From the NCBI GenBank assembly GCA_031761405.1, contig JASEVX010000008.1:70187717-70251716 (forward strand): DNA of 64,000 nt. Reading direction: 5' to 3'. Positions 1-11,934 of the stretch are shown here, one piece after another. This DNA comes from Serripes groenlandicus. Its lineage: Eukaryota > Mollusca > Bivalvia > Cardiida > Cardiidae. How positions within the stretch are numbered: position 1 is the stretch's first letter; the number at the start of each line of letters is the position of its first letter. The position numbers and the translations under genes were made by a program. The notes under the pieces are model-generated. The model had not been told where the DNA came from, searched no databases, and was given only the letters and a program-made list of their open reading frames with translations.

Positions 1-1150
1 GTTAGGTGAACTGAAATTCCATTGAAAATAATGTCCATTGAAAATAATGTTAAGCACAAGTCAATCAATCAATCATGGTAAGAGTAAGTTTCCAATTATA
101 TTTGTAACTAGTTTACAAATAACTGGCATTTGTAAAAAGAACATACTGCAATGCCTTCTAGTGTTGTTTTCCATTCACATCCCTGGAAATGTTAGTCTGT
201 AACACTCCTGAACTTATAAAAAAACAACAGATATGTACTAATTAAACTTAGATACATGATAAGTTTGGGGTTTTCAAAATGTTTCTATATATTTATTCGA
301 ATAAAAAGTATTTTGAGTGTTTATTGAATTTTAAAAAAGTGATTGATCCTCTTTATCTGCAGGTTTCAATGTTCAGTTTGTTTTTACATTATTTTAGTTT
401 TAAATTAGATCTTGCTCCTTTTAGTGTTTATTGTTTAGCAAAGAACACAGTCTGAAGTAATACATAAAGAACATGTTAACTATACAATGATTGGTACATG
501 TGATATATAATCCTTTAAGTTTGATATAGTAAGTGTACATTTCCCTGTTTCGTAGATGAACCTAAATCGGTGACCTTAAAAGGCTTTTTATTTTGCATTT
601 GCTCTTCAATCGCCAAATAGTTCATATTGCACGGCGAGGATAAACAAAAATTAAACCAGTTCAGTTTGTTCTTCAATTTGAAGAGTTCTGTGGTATCATT
701 GGTTGATGTGGTCTCAAGTATGAAAATATTGCTTTCAATAACTTTTGAATCTTTTGTACATATAATTTAGTAACATACATGCAGAGTATTTTTAATAACC
801 TAGAGAAAATAATGTTGAAATTCTTGGTAACAATTTCGTCCAATCTGATATTAGAGTTTAATCAATAAACCAATCTTGGATAACACAAAAGATTAATCTA
901 CTAGAAATTCAGCCTGTTGAAACAAAATGTATGTGTCTTACTGATGGCCCATATGTGACATCATTTCTTTCAAACCATGGACTCATTTGAAGGCATGGAA
1001 ATGTTTTCCTTTCTATCAGGTTGGAGGATATATGGCTTAAGACATTTACTATGTATACCCCAAAACCAGAATGCCCTAATTTGACAAAGAGTAGGTCATA
1101 CACATAAACTGTACAATGTATAGAAAATGTAAATTTAAGGCAAATAATTT
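1..1150. other. AT-rich intergenic DNA, no gene seen
   Basis: No open frame here resembles a known protein and no RNA gene is apparent. The only patterned sequence is a short TCAA/ATCA run near 61-75, which resembles the tail of the tRNA-derived SINE family found elsewhere in the window. Confidence 0.5.
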
Positions 1151-2800
1151 GACATATGTCAGGTAAAAGTAAAACACTCTGGCTCCCAGTTCCACCCGGA
1201 TTTATGGCAGCCGGTTGCAAAGCCCAGCCGGAGATGGGCCTTAAGAGTGGCTTCCACCCTAGTTTTGGCGTGCCTATTGTTCGAGATGGATGGATTGCAC
1301 GATTGATCGATGCATGCCAGGTGAAAGCACCTCAAACTGACCTCGTGTTGCACGAGGTCCTGTTTCGCCAGCCGGCTGCCGTGCCCAGCCGGAATCACGA
1401 CTTTGTACCCGTCCTGTTTTTTTTTATATGTGGCAGGTGAGGGTGCTACCATCTGGATCCAAGTCCCCCAGCCGGATTCCACCCGGATGTATGGCAACTG
1501 GCTGCAATGTTTAGATGAAGTTGGTATTCTGACCAAGTCTACAGCCCAACACCGGCTGTATATTGCTCGAATTAAAGAGTTTAACTGGCATCGTGACATA
1601 TGTCAGGTGAAAGTCATACACTCTGGCTCCCAGCCACGCTAGCCGGATTCCACCCTGATTTATGGCAGCCGGCTGCAAAACCCAGCCGGAGCAGGGCCTT
1701 CAGAGTGGCTTCTACCCTCGTTTTGGCGTGCCTATTGTTCGAGATGGATGGATTGGACGATTGATTGATGCATGTCAGGTGAAAGCGCCTCAAACTGACC
1801 CTGTGTTGCACGAGGTCTTGTTTCGCCAAGTTGCATCAGCCGGCTATCACGCCCAGCCGGAGTTGGGATTTCCCGACAAAGTCCAGACTTTGCACCCGTC
1901 CTGTTAGAATTAGAGTTTAACTGGCATCGTGACATGTGTCAGGTGAATGTGTCACACTCTGGCTCCAAGTCTCAATAGCTGGATTCCACCCGGATATATG
2001 GCAGCTGGATGTAATGTTCAGATGAAGTTGGCATTTTGGCCAACTCCGGCTGTATATTGCTCGAATTAGAGTTTAACTGGCATCGTGACATATGTCAGGT
2101 GAAAATGACACACTCTGGCTCCCAGTCGCGCTAGCCGGATTCTACCCGGATTTATGGCAGCCGGCTGCAGAAACCAGCCGGAGTTCAGCCTTCAGAGTGG
2201 CTTCCACCGTCGTTTTGGCGTGCCTATTGTTTGAGATGGATGGATTGGACGATTGATTGATGCATGTCAGGTGAAAGCGCCTCAAACTGACCTCGTGTTG
2301 CACGAGGTCCTGTTTCGCCAAATTACGTCAGCCGGCTGCCACGCCCAGCCGGAGCTGGGATTTCCCGACAAAATCCCGACTTTGCACCCGTCCTGTTTGA
2401 ATTAGAGAGTTTTACTGTCATCGTGAAATGTTTCAGGTGAGGGTGCCACACTCTGGCTCCAAGTCGCACTAGCCGAATTCCATTCAGATTTATGGCAGCT
2501 GGCTGCAATGTTCAGATGAAGTTGGCATTTTGGCCACGTCTACAGCCGAACTTCGGCTGTATATTGTTCGAAGTAGAGAGTTTAACTGGCATCGTGACTT
2601 ATGTCAGGTGAGAGTGACACACTCTGGCTCCCAGTCGCGCTAGCCGGATTACACCCAGATTTATGGCAGCCGGCTGCAAAACACTCGTTTTGGCGTGCCT
2701 ATTGTTCGAGATAAACAAATACAGTCGGAGTAGCCGGAGATCCGGATGGCTAATACAACCGGAGTTTCGGCTGATCCGGCTACTCCAGCTAACTGCACGC
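1151..2800. repeat. GC-rich composite tandem repeat, about 3.5 units
   Basis: Three long imperfect units begin at a shared GACATATGTCAGGT-like word at 1151, 1595 and 2087, with a fourth truncated start at 2596. The spacings are 444, 492 and 509 bp. Each unit contains an AGCCGGATTCCACCCGGAT-type block, a GGCAGCCGGCTGC block, a TTGCACGAGGTCCTG block and a TTTAACTGGCATCGTGACAT block. It stands out from its AT-rich flanks by its GC content. Short open frames on both strands change phase between units, so I do not regard them as genes. A second copy lies at 10,150-10,900. Confidence 0.75.
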
Positions 2801-2994
2801 ACATCAAACTATCCACTTCTTCATTTTATATGCATTCAATTCATTTAATCACTAAGATCTATGTGCATATACATTTTGCGGGCTTCTTTATGTTTCTTAC
2901 TTGTTTCACTGATAACCGGATCTGAAATAAGATTTGGTGGAAATCAACATACTATTACATATGCAGTTGTAGACGAAATGAGTAATTAACGCCG

Positions 2995-3275
2995 TTATAA
3001 AATTTGGTTTTCGAATGATTGATTGATCGATTATTCAAAAAACGATTGATTGCTTGGAGTTAACGTCACTTCAAACGGTTTTATCAGTAAAATCACTCCA
3101 CTAAACTGGGTACCTTACCACGCATACTAAGTAGCCTATTGCTTGAAGACGAATGACGCTATTCACAATTATATGAACATTTGATTGCCAAATCCGGTGT
3201 TCCAACACACGACCCCCAAGATCCAATTATTGATAGCCCGCGTCGTTAGCGACTGAGCTATTATGGCTTAGCAGG
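2995..3275 (-). mobile_element. Diverged tRNA-derived SINE
   Basis: The plus strand reads as the reverse complement of a SINE. The TTGATTGATTGATC-like tail is near 3016, and the tRNA-like head is at about 3225-3270 (GATAGCCCGCGTCG followed by GCGACTGAGCTAT). The word GCCCGCGTCG plus ACTGAGCTA matches the A-box part of the cleaner copies at 14,333 and 23,828. The B-box region is badly decayed, so this is an old copy. Confidence 0.55.
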
Positions 3276-3890
3276 TAAAAATGAAGACTGTGTTGTTGTA
3301 TAATATCATTAAGTGTTATGCTGCACTGAGTTACAGATTATTTATTTAACATTTAACCGCTACACGCGACTTTAACAAACGCTTATGTATGCCGCTATGC
3401 AAGACTTCAAAGACCATTTGCGAACAGTTCCCCCAAAATCAGCATGCACATTTGTGTATTTAAATCATCATCTGCATCCTTCGCTAGTTATGATTCAATA
3501 TTTAGCAAAATCCTCTTCGTTGATATATAACACATGTTTAAAGATAATAGGTAATGATACCACTGGCAGGAATTCAGCTATGTACATGTTTACTCTCTAT
3601 ATTACTGCAATTCGTTACCTTTTGCTGCTTCAAAAATGAGCAAAGGGTCTAAGTCCACTTTTGAGCCTCCAATCTGTATGTCCAAAACTGGGTTGCCATC
3701 TAATGTAACAAGTTAAACTAGAAATTAAATATTTCCCACTGGTAGACGCATGTTGACGCATCGGCAGCAAAAACGTTTAGGAAACATTGTGATCAATTGA
3801 GAAATCATAATATTGGAATGTTTTCAACTCGATTAATTAATCAAATTTTCATTTTAAGATATTCTCGCTATTTTAAAATTTGGCCTGGGA
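3276..3890. other. Intergenic, nothing recognised
   Basis: This AT-rich stretch has one 84-codon open frame without recognisable similarity, low-complexity codon use and no neighbouring exon signals. I do not call it as a gene. Confidence 0.4.
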
Positions 3891-3896
3891 CTTTAG

Positions 3897-4979
3897 TACG
3901 GAAGCGTCCTGGTGCCAATTCATAATGTTCTATAAAAAAGAATAACTCCTACGTAGGAGAGAGAAAAGCCTAATTAGGACTTTGTAACTCCTACGTAGGA
4001 CTTTATAACTCCTAATTAGGCTTTTTTATCTCCTACGTAGGAGATAAAAAAAAGCCTAATTAGGACTTTATAACTCCTACGTAGGAGATAAAAAAGCCTA
4101 ATTAGGAGTTTATAACTCCTACGTAGGAGAAAGAAAAGCCTAAGTTATAAACTTTACTTTAGTCCTAATTAGGCTATTTTATCTCCTACGAAGGAGTTAT
4201 AAAGTCCTACGTAGGACTTTGTAACTCCTACGTAGGAGATAAAAAAAAAAGCCTAATTAGGACTTTATAACTCCTACGTAGGAGGAAGAAAAGCCTAAGT
4301 TATAAACTCCTAATTAGGCTTTTCTTTCTCCTACGTAGGACTTTATAACTCCTACGTAGGAGATAAAAACGCCTAATTAGGAGTTATAAAGTCCTACGTA
4401 GGAGTTATAAACTCCTAATTAGGCTTTTCTTTCTCCTACGTAGGAATTACAAAGTCCTAATTAGGCTATTTTATCTCCTACGTAGAAGTTATAAAGTCCT
4501 AATTAGGCTTTTTTATCTCCTACGTAGGAGTTACAAAGTCCTACGTAGAAGTTACAAAGTCCTACGTAGGACTTTATAACTCCTACGTAGGAGATACAAA
4601 AGCCTAATTAGGACTTTATAACTTCTACGTAGGAGATAAAATAGCCTAATTAGGACTTTGTAATTCCTACGTAGGAGAAAGAAAAGCCTAATTAGGAGTT
4701 ATAAAGTCCTACGTAGGAGTTATACACTCCTAATTAGGCTTTTCTTTCTCCTACGTAGGAGTTACAAAGTCCTAATTAGGCTTTTTTATCTCCTACGTAG
4801 GAGTTATAAACTCCTAATTAGGCTTTTTTTATCTCCTACGTAGGAGTTATAAAGTCCTAATTAGGCTTTTTTATCTCCTACGTAGGAGTTACAAAGTCCT
4901 AATTAGGCTTTTTTATCACCTACGTAGGAGTTATTCTTTTTTATAGAACATTATGAATTGGCACCAGAACGCTTCCGTA
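3897..4979. mobile_element. Foldback/MITE-like element made of alternating palindromes
   Basis: The element is bounded by inverted terminal repeats of about 60 bp with one mismatch noticed. They start TACGGAAGCG on the left and end CGCTTCCGTA on the right. The flanks carry a direct CTTTAG at 3891-3896 and 4980-4985, as expected for a 6-bp target-site duplication. The interior is an array of two self-complementary words, CTCCTACGTAGGAG (about 25 TACGTA cores by hand count) and GCCTAATTAGGC-like (about 19 TAATTA cores). They are joined by short linkers such as TTATAAAGT and ACTTTATAA, which are themselves complementary. It has no coding capacity. It would need a transposase supplied in trans. 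Confidence 0.85.
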
Positions 4980-5453
4980 CTTTAGCACCTGGTCATAGTA
5001 GATAAACCATTTTTCGGAGTTGGCCGCCTGCCAATTGCTGTTAACAAGCAACGCATTTTAGGGTGATACTGCGCAGAAAAAGTAGGTCATCGTGGATTCA
5101 ACCAAACTGCATTTAAAAGGTTAAGATTACTCAAAAAAGATAATTATAATGTTGTCGGAACATCAGTAAAAAACTTAAGGCGTGATTACTTCAATATAAG
5201 TTAAACAAGTGCTTATAAATTAATCGAAGTGGAAAGGAAAAGTAGTACGACTATGTTCGAGTATTTACGGAGATTGTCCAATTCAGTTTGAATGGAGTCC
5301 TTTTAGTATTAACAATAGAATATTGAGAGTATCTAACGATCTGAGGAAAAATGCAACATCTATCAAAATGAAAGAGTTATTGAAATCATTTAGAAGACAT
5401 TGTGGAAAAAGGGAGATATTATTTGAGCACTTTCTCCTTTTCTCTCGATTGTT

Positions 5454-6377
5454 AGCTCACCAGAGCACGTAGTGCTCAAGGTGAGTTATTGTGATCGCCT
5501 TTTGTCCGTCGTCCGTCGTCCGTCGTTCGTTGTTCGTCGTTCGTCGTTCGTCGTCAACATTTGCTTGTTAATTCAATAGAGGCAACATTTTGCATCCAAT
5601 CTTTATAAAAGTGTATCAGAACATATTTCTCGATCAACTCTAGGCCAAGTTCGAAACTGGGTCATGTGGGGTCAAAAGCTAGGTCACTAGGTCAAATTTA
5701 AGGAAACTCTTGTTAACACTTCTGAAGCCGCATTTTTGGCTTGAGTATGTTGAAACTTTGTCAGAATGTTTGTCTTGGTGATATCTAGGCCAAGTTCGAA
5801 AATGGGTCATGTCGGGTCAAAAGCTAGGTCACTAGGTCAAATTTAAGGAAAATCTTGTTAACACTCCTGAAGCCGCATTTTTGGCTTGAGTATGTTGAAA
5901 CTTTGTCACAATGTTTGTCTTGGTGATATCTAGGCCAAGTTCGAAAATAGGTCATGTCGGGTCAAATTTAAGGAAAATCTTGTTAACACTCCTGAAGCCG
6001 CATTTTTGGCTTGAGCATGTTGAAACTTTGTCAGAATGTTTGTCATAGTGATATCTAGGCCAAGTTCGAATATAGGTCATGTCGGGTCAAAAACTAGGTC
6101 ACTAGGCCAAATTTAAGGAAAATCTCGTTAACACTCTTGAAGCCGCATTTTAAACTTGAGCATGTTGAAACTTTATCATAAAGTTTGTCCTGATGATATC
6201 TAGGCCAAGTTCGAATATGGGTCATGTCATGTCAAAAACTAGGTCACTAGACCAAATTTAAGGGAAATATTGTTAACACTCTGGAAGCCACATGTTTGGC
6301 TTGAGCCTGAGAGAGTTATGTCTTAAATAGCCCATTCTCAGGTGAGCGATTCCAGGGCCTCATGGCCCTCTTGTTTT
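5454..6377. repeat. GCTCACC...GGTGAGC dispersed repeat with internal units of about 170 bp
   Basis: The left end is AGCTCACCAGAGCACG and the right end is CAGGTGAGCGATTCCAGG followed by GGCCCTCTTGTTTT. A CCGTCGTCCGTCG simple stretch follows the left end. The body is about four imperfect copies of a unit containing GATATCTAGGCCAAGTTCGA, GGTCATGTCGGGTCAAA and GAAGCCGCATTTTTGGCTTG. A short relative with the same ends is at 56,838-56,981. I see no coding potential. Confidence 0.7.
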
Positions 6378-8800
6378 AAAAAGTCATCTGCTGCAAATGC
6401 ATTTAAAATCATTTGCATTAGAGAATGGGTTAATTCTTCAGAGAGACAATAAACTTCAAATTTAAACTGTAACTTAAAGGAATATTTTAGAGTCATAATA
6501 TTCAAAAACATATTAGAAACAAATGTGAAATATCTTAAGTAGGAGTTTTCATGCAAGGTTGGAAAACACATAACAATAGGAGAAAACACCATAATGTATG
6601 ACTCATTACTGCACAAAATTACAATCTATATATCTACATTTTTTCTGACAAAGACATTTGAGCACGTAAATAACTTTGTCATATCATGTTGCTTAATCCT
6701 TTCCAACATATGGACGCTTCCACTGCAACATTTTGGTAAAACGATAGTATCGTTCATCCATACAGTTATTATTTCTGAAATCATTTGAATAATGTTTAGT
6801 AGGCTAATTGTGACATTTTCCTATCTGTCGCTTCTCCATTTCTTTATGATGAAGAAAGATATTGTAATTGTGTGGGGAAAAAAATTGTTTTGCTTAAATC
6901 TAACAATTTCACCTCAGATAGTGTACATGGCTCTTAACTCGAAATTATATATCCTTGACATTTCAAAAGTCACATGTTTCTCTTTATTCTGTGATTAATT
7001 GATTCTCAATTTGTAAACATTATTATCTCATTTAAATTTGTCAAATGACCTTTTCAATCCTGTCTGTCATGCAGGAGAAATTCTAAACATCTTGAAAAAA
7101 ATGTAGCCGATGACTTTAAGATATGATTTCAAAAGCAGTTGGCTCCTTAAGATATGTTGATACTGACAATAGCTGATTGTTTCGGTGTAAGATCTCTATC
7201 TTGCACACAATCGTTCTGTTTTGCCATGTTTTACCCCTTTTCCATATACAACAATTCTGAAGCAGACGACTTTGAAACCGTCCATCTATGTAAAACTATG
7301 AGAAATCAATTTAAAAAAAATGTGCATTTTCTTCATTTTCTTCATTTCTCAGATTGTTTTTTAAGCTGTCTTCTGCAGATGCGTTTATACGTGGGAATGC
7401 GTTAACCATGTCCCACCTGTTGGTACATTTTGACACATCTACAGCAGATGACCTTTGAAATCATTGCCACAATGAACTATCTATCTAATAATTAAACTGT
7501 CATTTATGGAGATATTTCACATTTTTATCCAAGATATTTTTAATCTGTCTTGATTCAAAATATGAAACTACTCTAGCTAAATTCAGGTTATATTCTAACA
7601 ATCTTGCCATAGAAACTGGCAGGTATACCAATATAGATAGACATCAACGCACATGTACACAGTGTAATATGGGTATGATAGAAGAACCTTACCATTTTCT
7701 ACTTGTTTGTATCAAGTATAGAGAACTAAGACATACATTGCTTAAATCATATTATTGTAAATGGCCTTCTATACACACATTTATAACATTAATGTCATCA
7801 AACTCAATAACGGAAATTAACAGGTTAGCTAGATTTATGTATCTGTCTTTTAAGGAAGAGATTGGCTGTAAAAAAGATATTGTTATATAGATATACGTGT
7901 ACCCTATGATATAAACTATGTTTATTTGTTCTTCTGGTGGAGAATTCATGTCATTACCACTTTGTATAAATTTGTTTTGCTATAAATATTGTTAATGTTT
8001 AACGCCAATAAATATTATGTTATGTATAGAGTCAAATACAAACAGTGAAATGGATAGCTAGATAATTTCATTGTTTTTGAACATTGAGTTTCTCAATAAT
8101 CCTATACATAGCTGTTTGTTTTAATTGTTCTGTTTTTGTCTTGTTTTAACCTGTTCCATATACTCCTTTTCTTCAACAGTGGACTTTGCAAAAATATGAG
8201 AAATCTCTTTAAATGAAAGATATTTTGTTAATATAGTTGAAAACATTTTGGCAAAAGGAGAAATTGCTTATATGAGCATTTTACTCTTTTACCACAATGT
8301 TTTCTTAAGTTGTCTTTTACAGTTGCGTCCATAAATGGGAATACGTTAACCCTTTTCCTCCTGCAGGTACATATTGACACATTTGCAATAGAAAACCTTT
8401 GAAAACTATGCCATAATGTTTTTTTATTTAATAATTAAACTGTCATATATGGAGATATTTCACATTTTCAATGCATTGTGACAGACTATGTAAAGAAATA
8501 TATATAGTGAAAAGTATCACTAGATAATTTCACTGTTTTAAAACATTGTGTTTCTCAATAATGCTTTGACAAGTATGTAATAAACACATCGCTTTACCCT
8601 TTCCCACAAACAGGGACTTTCGGACGCCTCTGCATAAGAGGAATGTCGTAAATATTGTAGCAAAAGTAGAAATTTCTCCATTTACCGCAATGATTTCAAC
8701 TCTATTTGACAATTACACTTATATTAACAGACGTTTTGCCCAGATATTTTCCGAGTCGTCTGCTGCAGATTTGTTGTATGTGGGAAAGGGTAAATGCTTT
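6378..8800. repeat. Degenerate dispersed repeat, copy 1
   Basis: This stretch is a diverged paralogue of 11,935-12,990. Shared words include CATAGCTGTTTGTTTTAATT, TATGAGAAATCTCTTTAAAT and AATAATTAAACTGTCAT. Related monomers recur inside it (AATAATTAAACTGTCAT near 7485 and 8430), so it is itself a decayed tandem. Fragments also occur at 22,690-22,870 and 23,713-23,770. A LINE fragment (7,550-7,990) is embedded. Open frames on either strand show no recognisable protein. Confidence 0.6.
7550..7990 (+). pseudogene. LINE retrotransposon 3' end (C-terminal ORF2 fragment)
   Basis: Read in the frame of position 7561, the protein runs open to a stop near 7890. It contains TLAKFRLYSNNLAIETGRY, then a CTQC pair followed by YHFLLVCIKYRELR. 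This C-x2-C...H-x4-C arrangement and the IETGRY and HFLLxC words are typical of the C-terminal zinc-knuckle region of metazoan LINE ORF2 proteins. The upstream reverse transcriptase is absent, consistent with 5' truncation. An AATAAATATTATGTTATG-like 3' end lies near 8005-8025. It is inserted in the degenerate repeat around it and is not functional. Confidence 0.75.
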
Positions 8801-9700
8801 ATGATTAATGTTTCTGTCTAATTCAAATTTCAATTTGCAAGAGATGTCAATTATTCTGATATTTCTATTATTTTGAATTTAACTTTCTTGTTAAACAAAC
8901 TTGGTAAATTCTGTTTACAACTCCATCAACACTGATCTGAAATTATTTTGAAATGGTTATTGCAAATTACAAAATGTAATAGTCATTGATAAAACGCAAA
9001 AGAGTCATTTGTTCCTACTATTCTCAATGATCATTTAAAGGACTACTATGATTAATTCTTAACATCATTTAGGGAGGTTGCGGGTTCGATCATATTTTAT
9101 GAATGGAAGTAATGAATTTCCCTCCTTGGTGCTCACTGTTGTGGCGTTAGCATAACGACTGACTCTCTGGTGTCATTATAAACGGATCAGAAATACTGTT
9201 AACTTACACAGGCAATGCTGTGATAGCTAAAACATTGAAAGCAGAGTAAAACACCATGCAAACAAATAGACATATAATGGATACAATATGCATGAGTGTG
9301 ATAGTGAAAATTGACATTGTTTTCTAGTAATATTTACCTGCAGTGTACCTGGTTGATATAAACTGTATTGTGATAATTATGTTGATTATTTATTCTGCTT
9401 TCAAACAAATAAAGAAATGATAACATTAAGTGTCAATGAAGTCTTCTATGAAATCATTGTATTGCTGGTCTGACGTCAGTGTTCAAAATGAGCAATTGCT
9501 GTTGCCCGTGTTCGTGGTCAAATGTGTGAAACAGTCTATGTAAGAATTCATATAAAAGTTCAATTATGTTATCATGTCTTCGGAATATGTTTAATATGAT
9601 TATCTTAACACTTAGATCTTGCTGTTTACTTGTGTGTTTGCCTGGTGTTTATCACTGCTTTCAACCATTATGTAAGTCGTAAAGCAATCCTCACAACCCT
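8800..9700. other. Intergenic, nothing firm
   Basis: The sequence is AT-rich without a plausible coding frame. A GCGGGTTCGATC word near 9078 resembles a tRNA B-box, but I could not find a matching A-box at the right distance, so no SINE or tRNA is called. Confidence 0.4.
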
Positions 9701-9705
9701 GAGCG

Positions 9706-9836
9706 CCTAAGAGAGAATCCATTACTACCTTTGGTATGACCAGGCCGGGAGCGAACCCGTGACCTCCCGCAACTGAGGCGGACGCTTTACCAGGTACTAC
9801 ACCAGGTACTACACCAGGTACTACACCGCGGAGGCG
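9706..9836 (-). mobile_element. tRNA-derived SINE head (second SINE family)
   Basis: On the minus strand the segment reads GGTAAAGCGTCCGCCT (A-box-like) and then ACGGGTTCGCTCCCGGC (B-box GGTTCGxxCCC), as in a tRNA-related pol III promoter. The 5' part carries a GTGTAGTACCTG-type word three times in tandem, a short slippage or duplication. The sequence differs from the SINE family at 14,333 and 23,828. The 3' boundary is not resolved. Confidence 0.6.
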
Positions 9837-10149
9837 GTATTTGATCTTGTTGTGCACTGTTTGCCAAACAGAGGTATAATGTTTCAAGAACTTTCTGACA
9901 AAACTACACATTGGATCAGATTGCAATCATGCACAATTATATATTAATTTCAACCTATCATAAATACGCTTAAATTGATTTTCCTGTATGGCAATGACCC
10001 TTTTATCAAAATTGCTCAAACGCGGGATGACCTGTATGCGAAGGCACAGAAAATGTGGAATATATTTTATCGGTACTTGGTCATTTTCTACAATGTTTTC
10101 AAAACATGACGAATGCAAAGACATGACAAGACAAGACGAATTGTGATGC

Positions 10150-10900
10150 AATTCAAGTGAGGGTGTCACACTCTGGCTCCAAGTCGCACTAGCTGGATTC
10201 CCTCCGGATTTATTGTAGCTGGCTGCAATGTTCAGATGAAGTTGGCATTTTGGCCAAGTCTACAGCCAATTCCGGCTGTATATTGCTCGAATTAGAGAGT
10301 TTAACTGGCATCGTGACATATGTCTGGTGAAAGTGACACACTCTGGCTCCCAGTCGCGCTAGCCGGATTCCACCCGGATATCTGGCAGCCGGCTAGAAAA
10401 CTCAGCCGGAGTTGGGCGTTCAGAGTTGCTCCCATTCTCGTTGTGGCGTGCCTACTGTTCGAGACAAACAAATCGAGATAGTTGGATTGGACGGTTGATT
10501 GATGCATGCCAGGTAAAAGCGCCTCAAACTGACTTCGTGTTGCATGAGGTCCTGTTTTGCCAAGTTGCGTCAGCCGGCTGCCATGCCCAGCCGGAGTAGC
10601 CGGAGTTCCGCCTGGTTAATACAGTCGGAGTAGCCGGAGTTCCGCCTGGTTAATACAGTCGGAGTAACCGGAGTTCCGCTTCTTTCGGCTGGGTAATACT
10701 GCCGGTGTAACCGGAATTCCTGCTGTTCCGGCTGGTTAATACAGCCAATGTAGCTGAGGTTTAGGCTGTTCCGGCTGGTTAATACAGTCGGAGTAGCAGG
10801 AGTTCCGGCTGTTCCGAATGGTTAATACAGTCGGAGTAGCCGTCGTTCCGGCTGTTCCGAATGGTTAATACAGCCGGATTTCCGGCTACTCCGGCTAACT
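10150..10900. repeat. GC-rich composite repeat, second copy, with GGAGTAGCCGGAG tail array
   Basis: This copy shares the ACACTCTGGCTCCAAGTCGC, TTTAACTGGCATCGTGACAT and GGCAGCCGGCT blocks with 1,151-2,800. Its right part, about 10,585-10,895, is a short tandem array of a 34-47 bp unit made of CAGTCGGAGTAGCCGGAG, TTCCGGCTG and GGTTAATA. A truncated form of that array ends the first copy at 2,720-2,800. The two therefore belong to one dispersed family. Confidence 0.7.
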
Positions 10901-11135
10901 TCAAGCACATTCAGATGGGCCGCATTTACGTACAGTTAAGAGTTTGGTGCGAAATCGCAAATAAAAATGCCTTTTCCCAACGTGTTGACCTCGACTCCCA
11001 AAATTATTGTAATAATTTGTCTGCGCATGTGCATGTAAGCTCAAGAAAGTGCATTTCTATGTTCATTAGTGTTCAAAGTATTGAAATTGTCTAACTCATA
11101 TAATAGAGAACATATATATGTCGACACATTATACA

Positions 11136-11169
11136 GAGTTCATAGTGTTGGTTTTCTCGTGGAACGGCT
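11136..11169. mobile_element. Terminal fragment of the AGCCGT...ACGGCT MITE family
   Basis: The fragment GTTTTCTCGTGGAACGGCT (11,151-11,169) is identical to the right terminus of the complete MITE at 57,389-57,649 and close to that at 40,508-40,687. No matching left terminus was found nearby. Confidence 0.5.
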
Positions 11170-11514
11170 CATATACATGTTGACTGAGTGCCTTCAACCG
11201 CAATCAAGTGTAGTGCACACGAACAATAACGATAGCACGCCTTATTGTTGGAGTTGTCAGACGATTGTAATCATTCCAATATGCCTATTTTTAGAGTTAC
11301 CTCTTTGTTTCATGTTTTCTTGTTCAGCAAATTTCTCGATTATTTTCAAATGAATTAATTTCAAACTTAACGTGTTGATAGCTTGTATTCAGCAGATGCA
11401 CAGGTGTAAAGTGCAGGCTGACTATAATTCTAGCATGCGTGTTCATCCCACTGTTTGTACCTTTCCGACCATTTTAATACGCCCGTTGATAAAGGGGCCG
11501 CACTATGGTAACAC

Positions 11515-11663
11515 CTAACGACTTTAAGTCCATTGGTGGATGACGCTTGTCACAGTAACTTTTGTCAAACATCGGAAAGAATGTTGGCCGAGTTGGGGTT
11601 CGAACTCACAACCACTGTATTGAAGCACGCATCGCAACCGACTGAGCTACCGGGGCTTGGCAT
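11515..11663 (-). mobile_element. tRNA-derived SINE, 5' part
   Basis: On the minus strand the tRNA-like head reads GCCCCGGTAGCTCAGTCGG (A-box) and later TTGTGAGTTCGAACCCC (B-box). The neighbouring ATTGGTGGATGACGCTTGTC stretch matches the body of the copies at 14,333 and 23,828. The tail half is missing or replaced. Confidence 0.7.
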
Positions 11664-11934
11664 ATAAAGACAAGACTCCCAGATATATGAAGCCGTCTTT
11701 GCGGCGTTATATCGGTTTCTTTGCGAAGTCTGTGTTATATAGTGTTTGATTTAGTATGGCAATCTGAAATACGAGGCGTCTATGGCTCATAGATCGCAAG
11801 CTGAATACAAATCGTATCTAAGATATACTCTGGGATTGACTTTATGTATAACTTACCAATTTGAGTTAAACAGCTTATTGAGAAGTGAATATATTGCCCA
11901 TCCCTTTTCAACAAAAATGCAGAGTTAACTGCAT

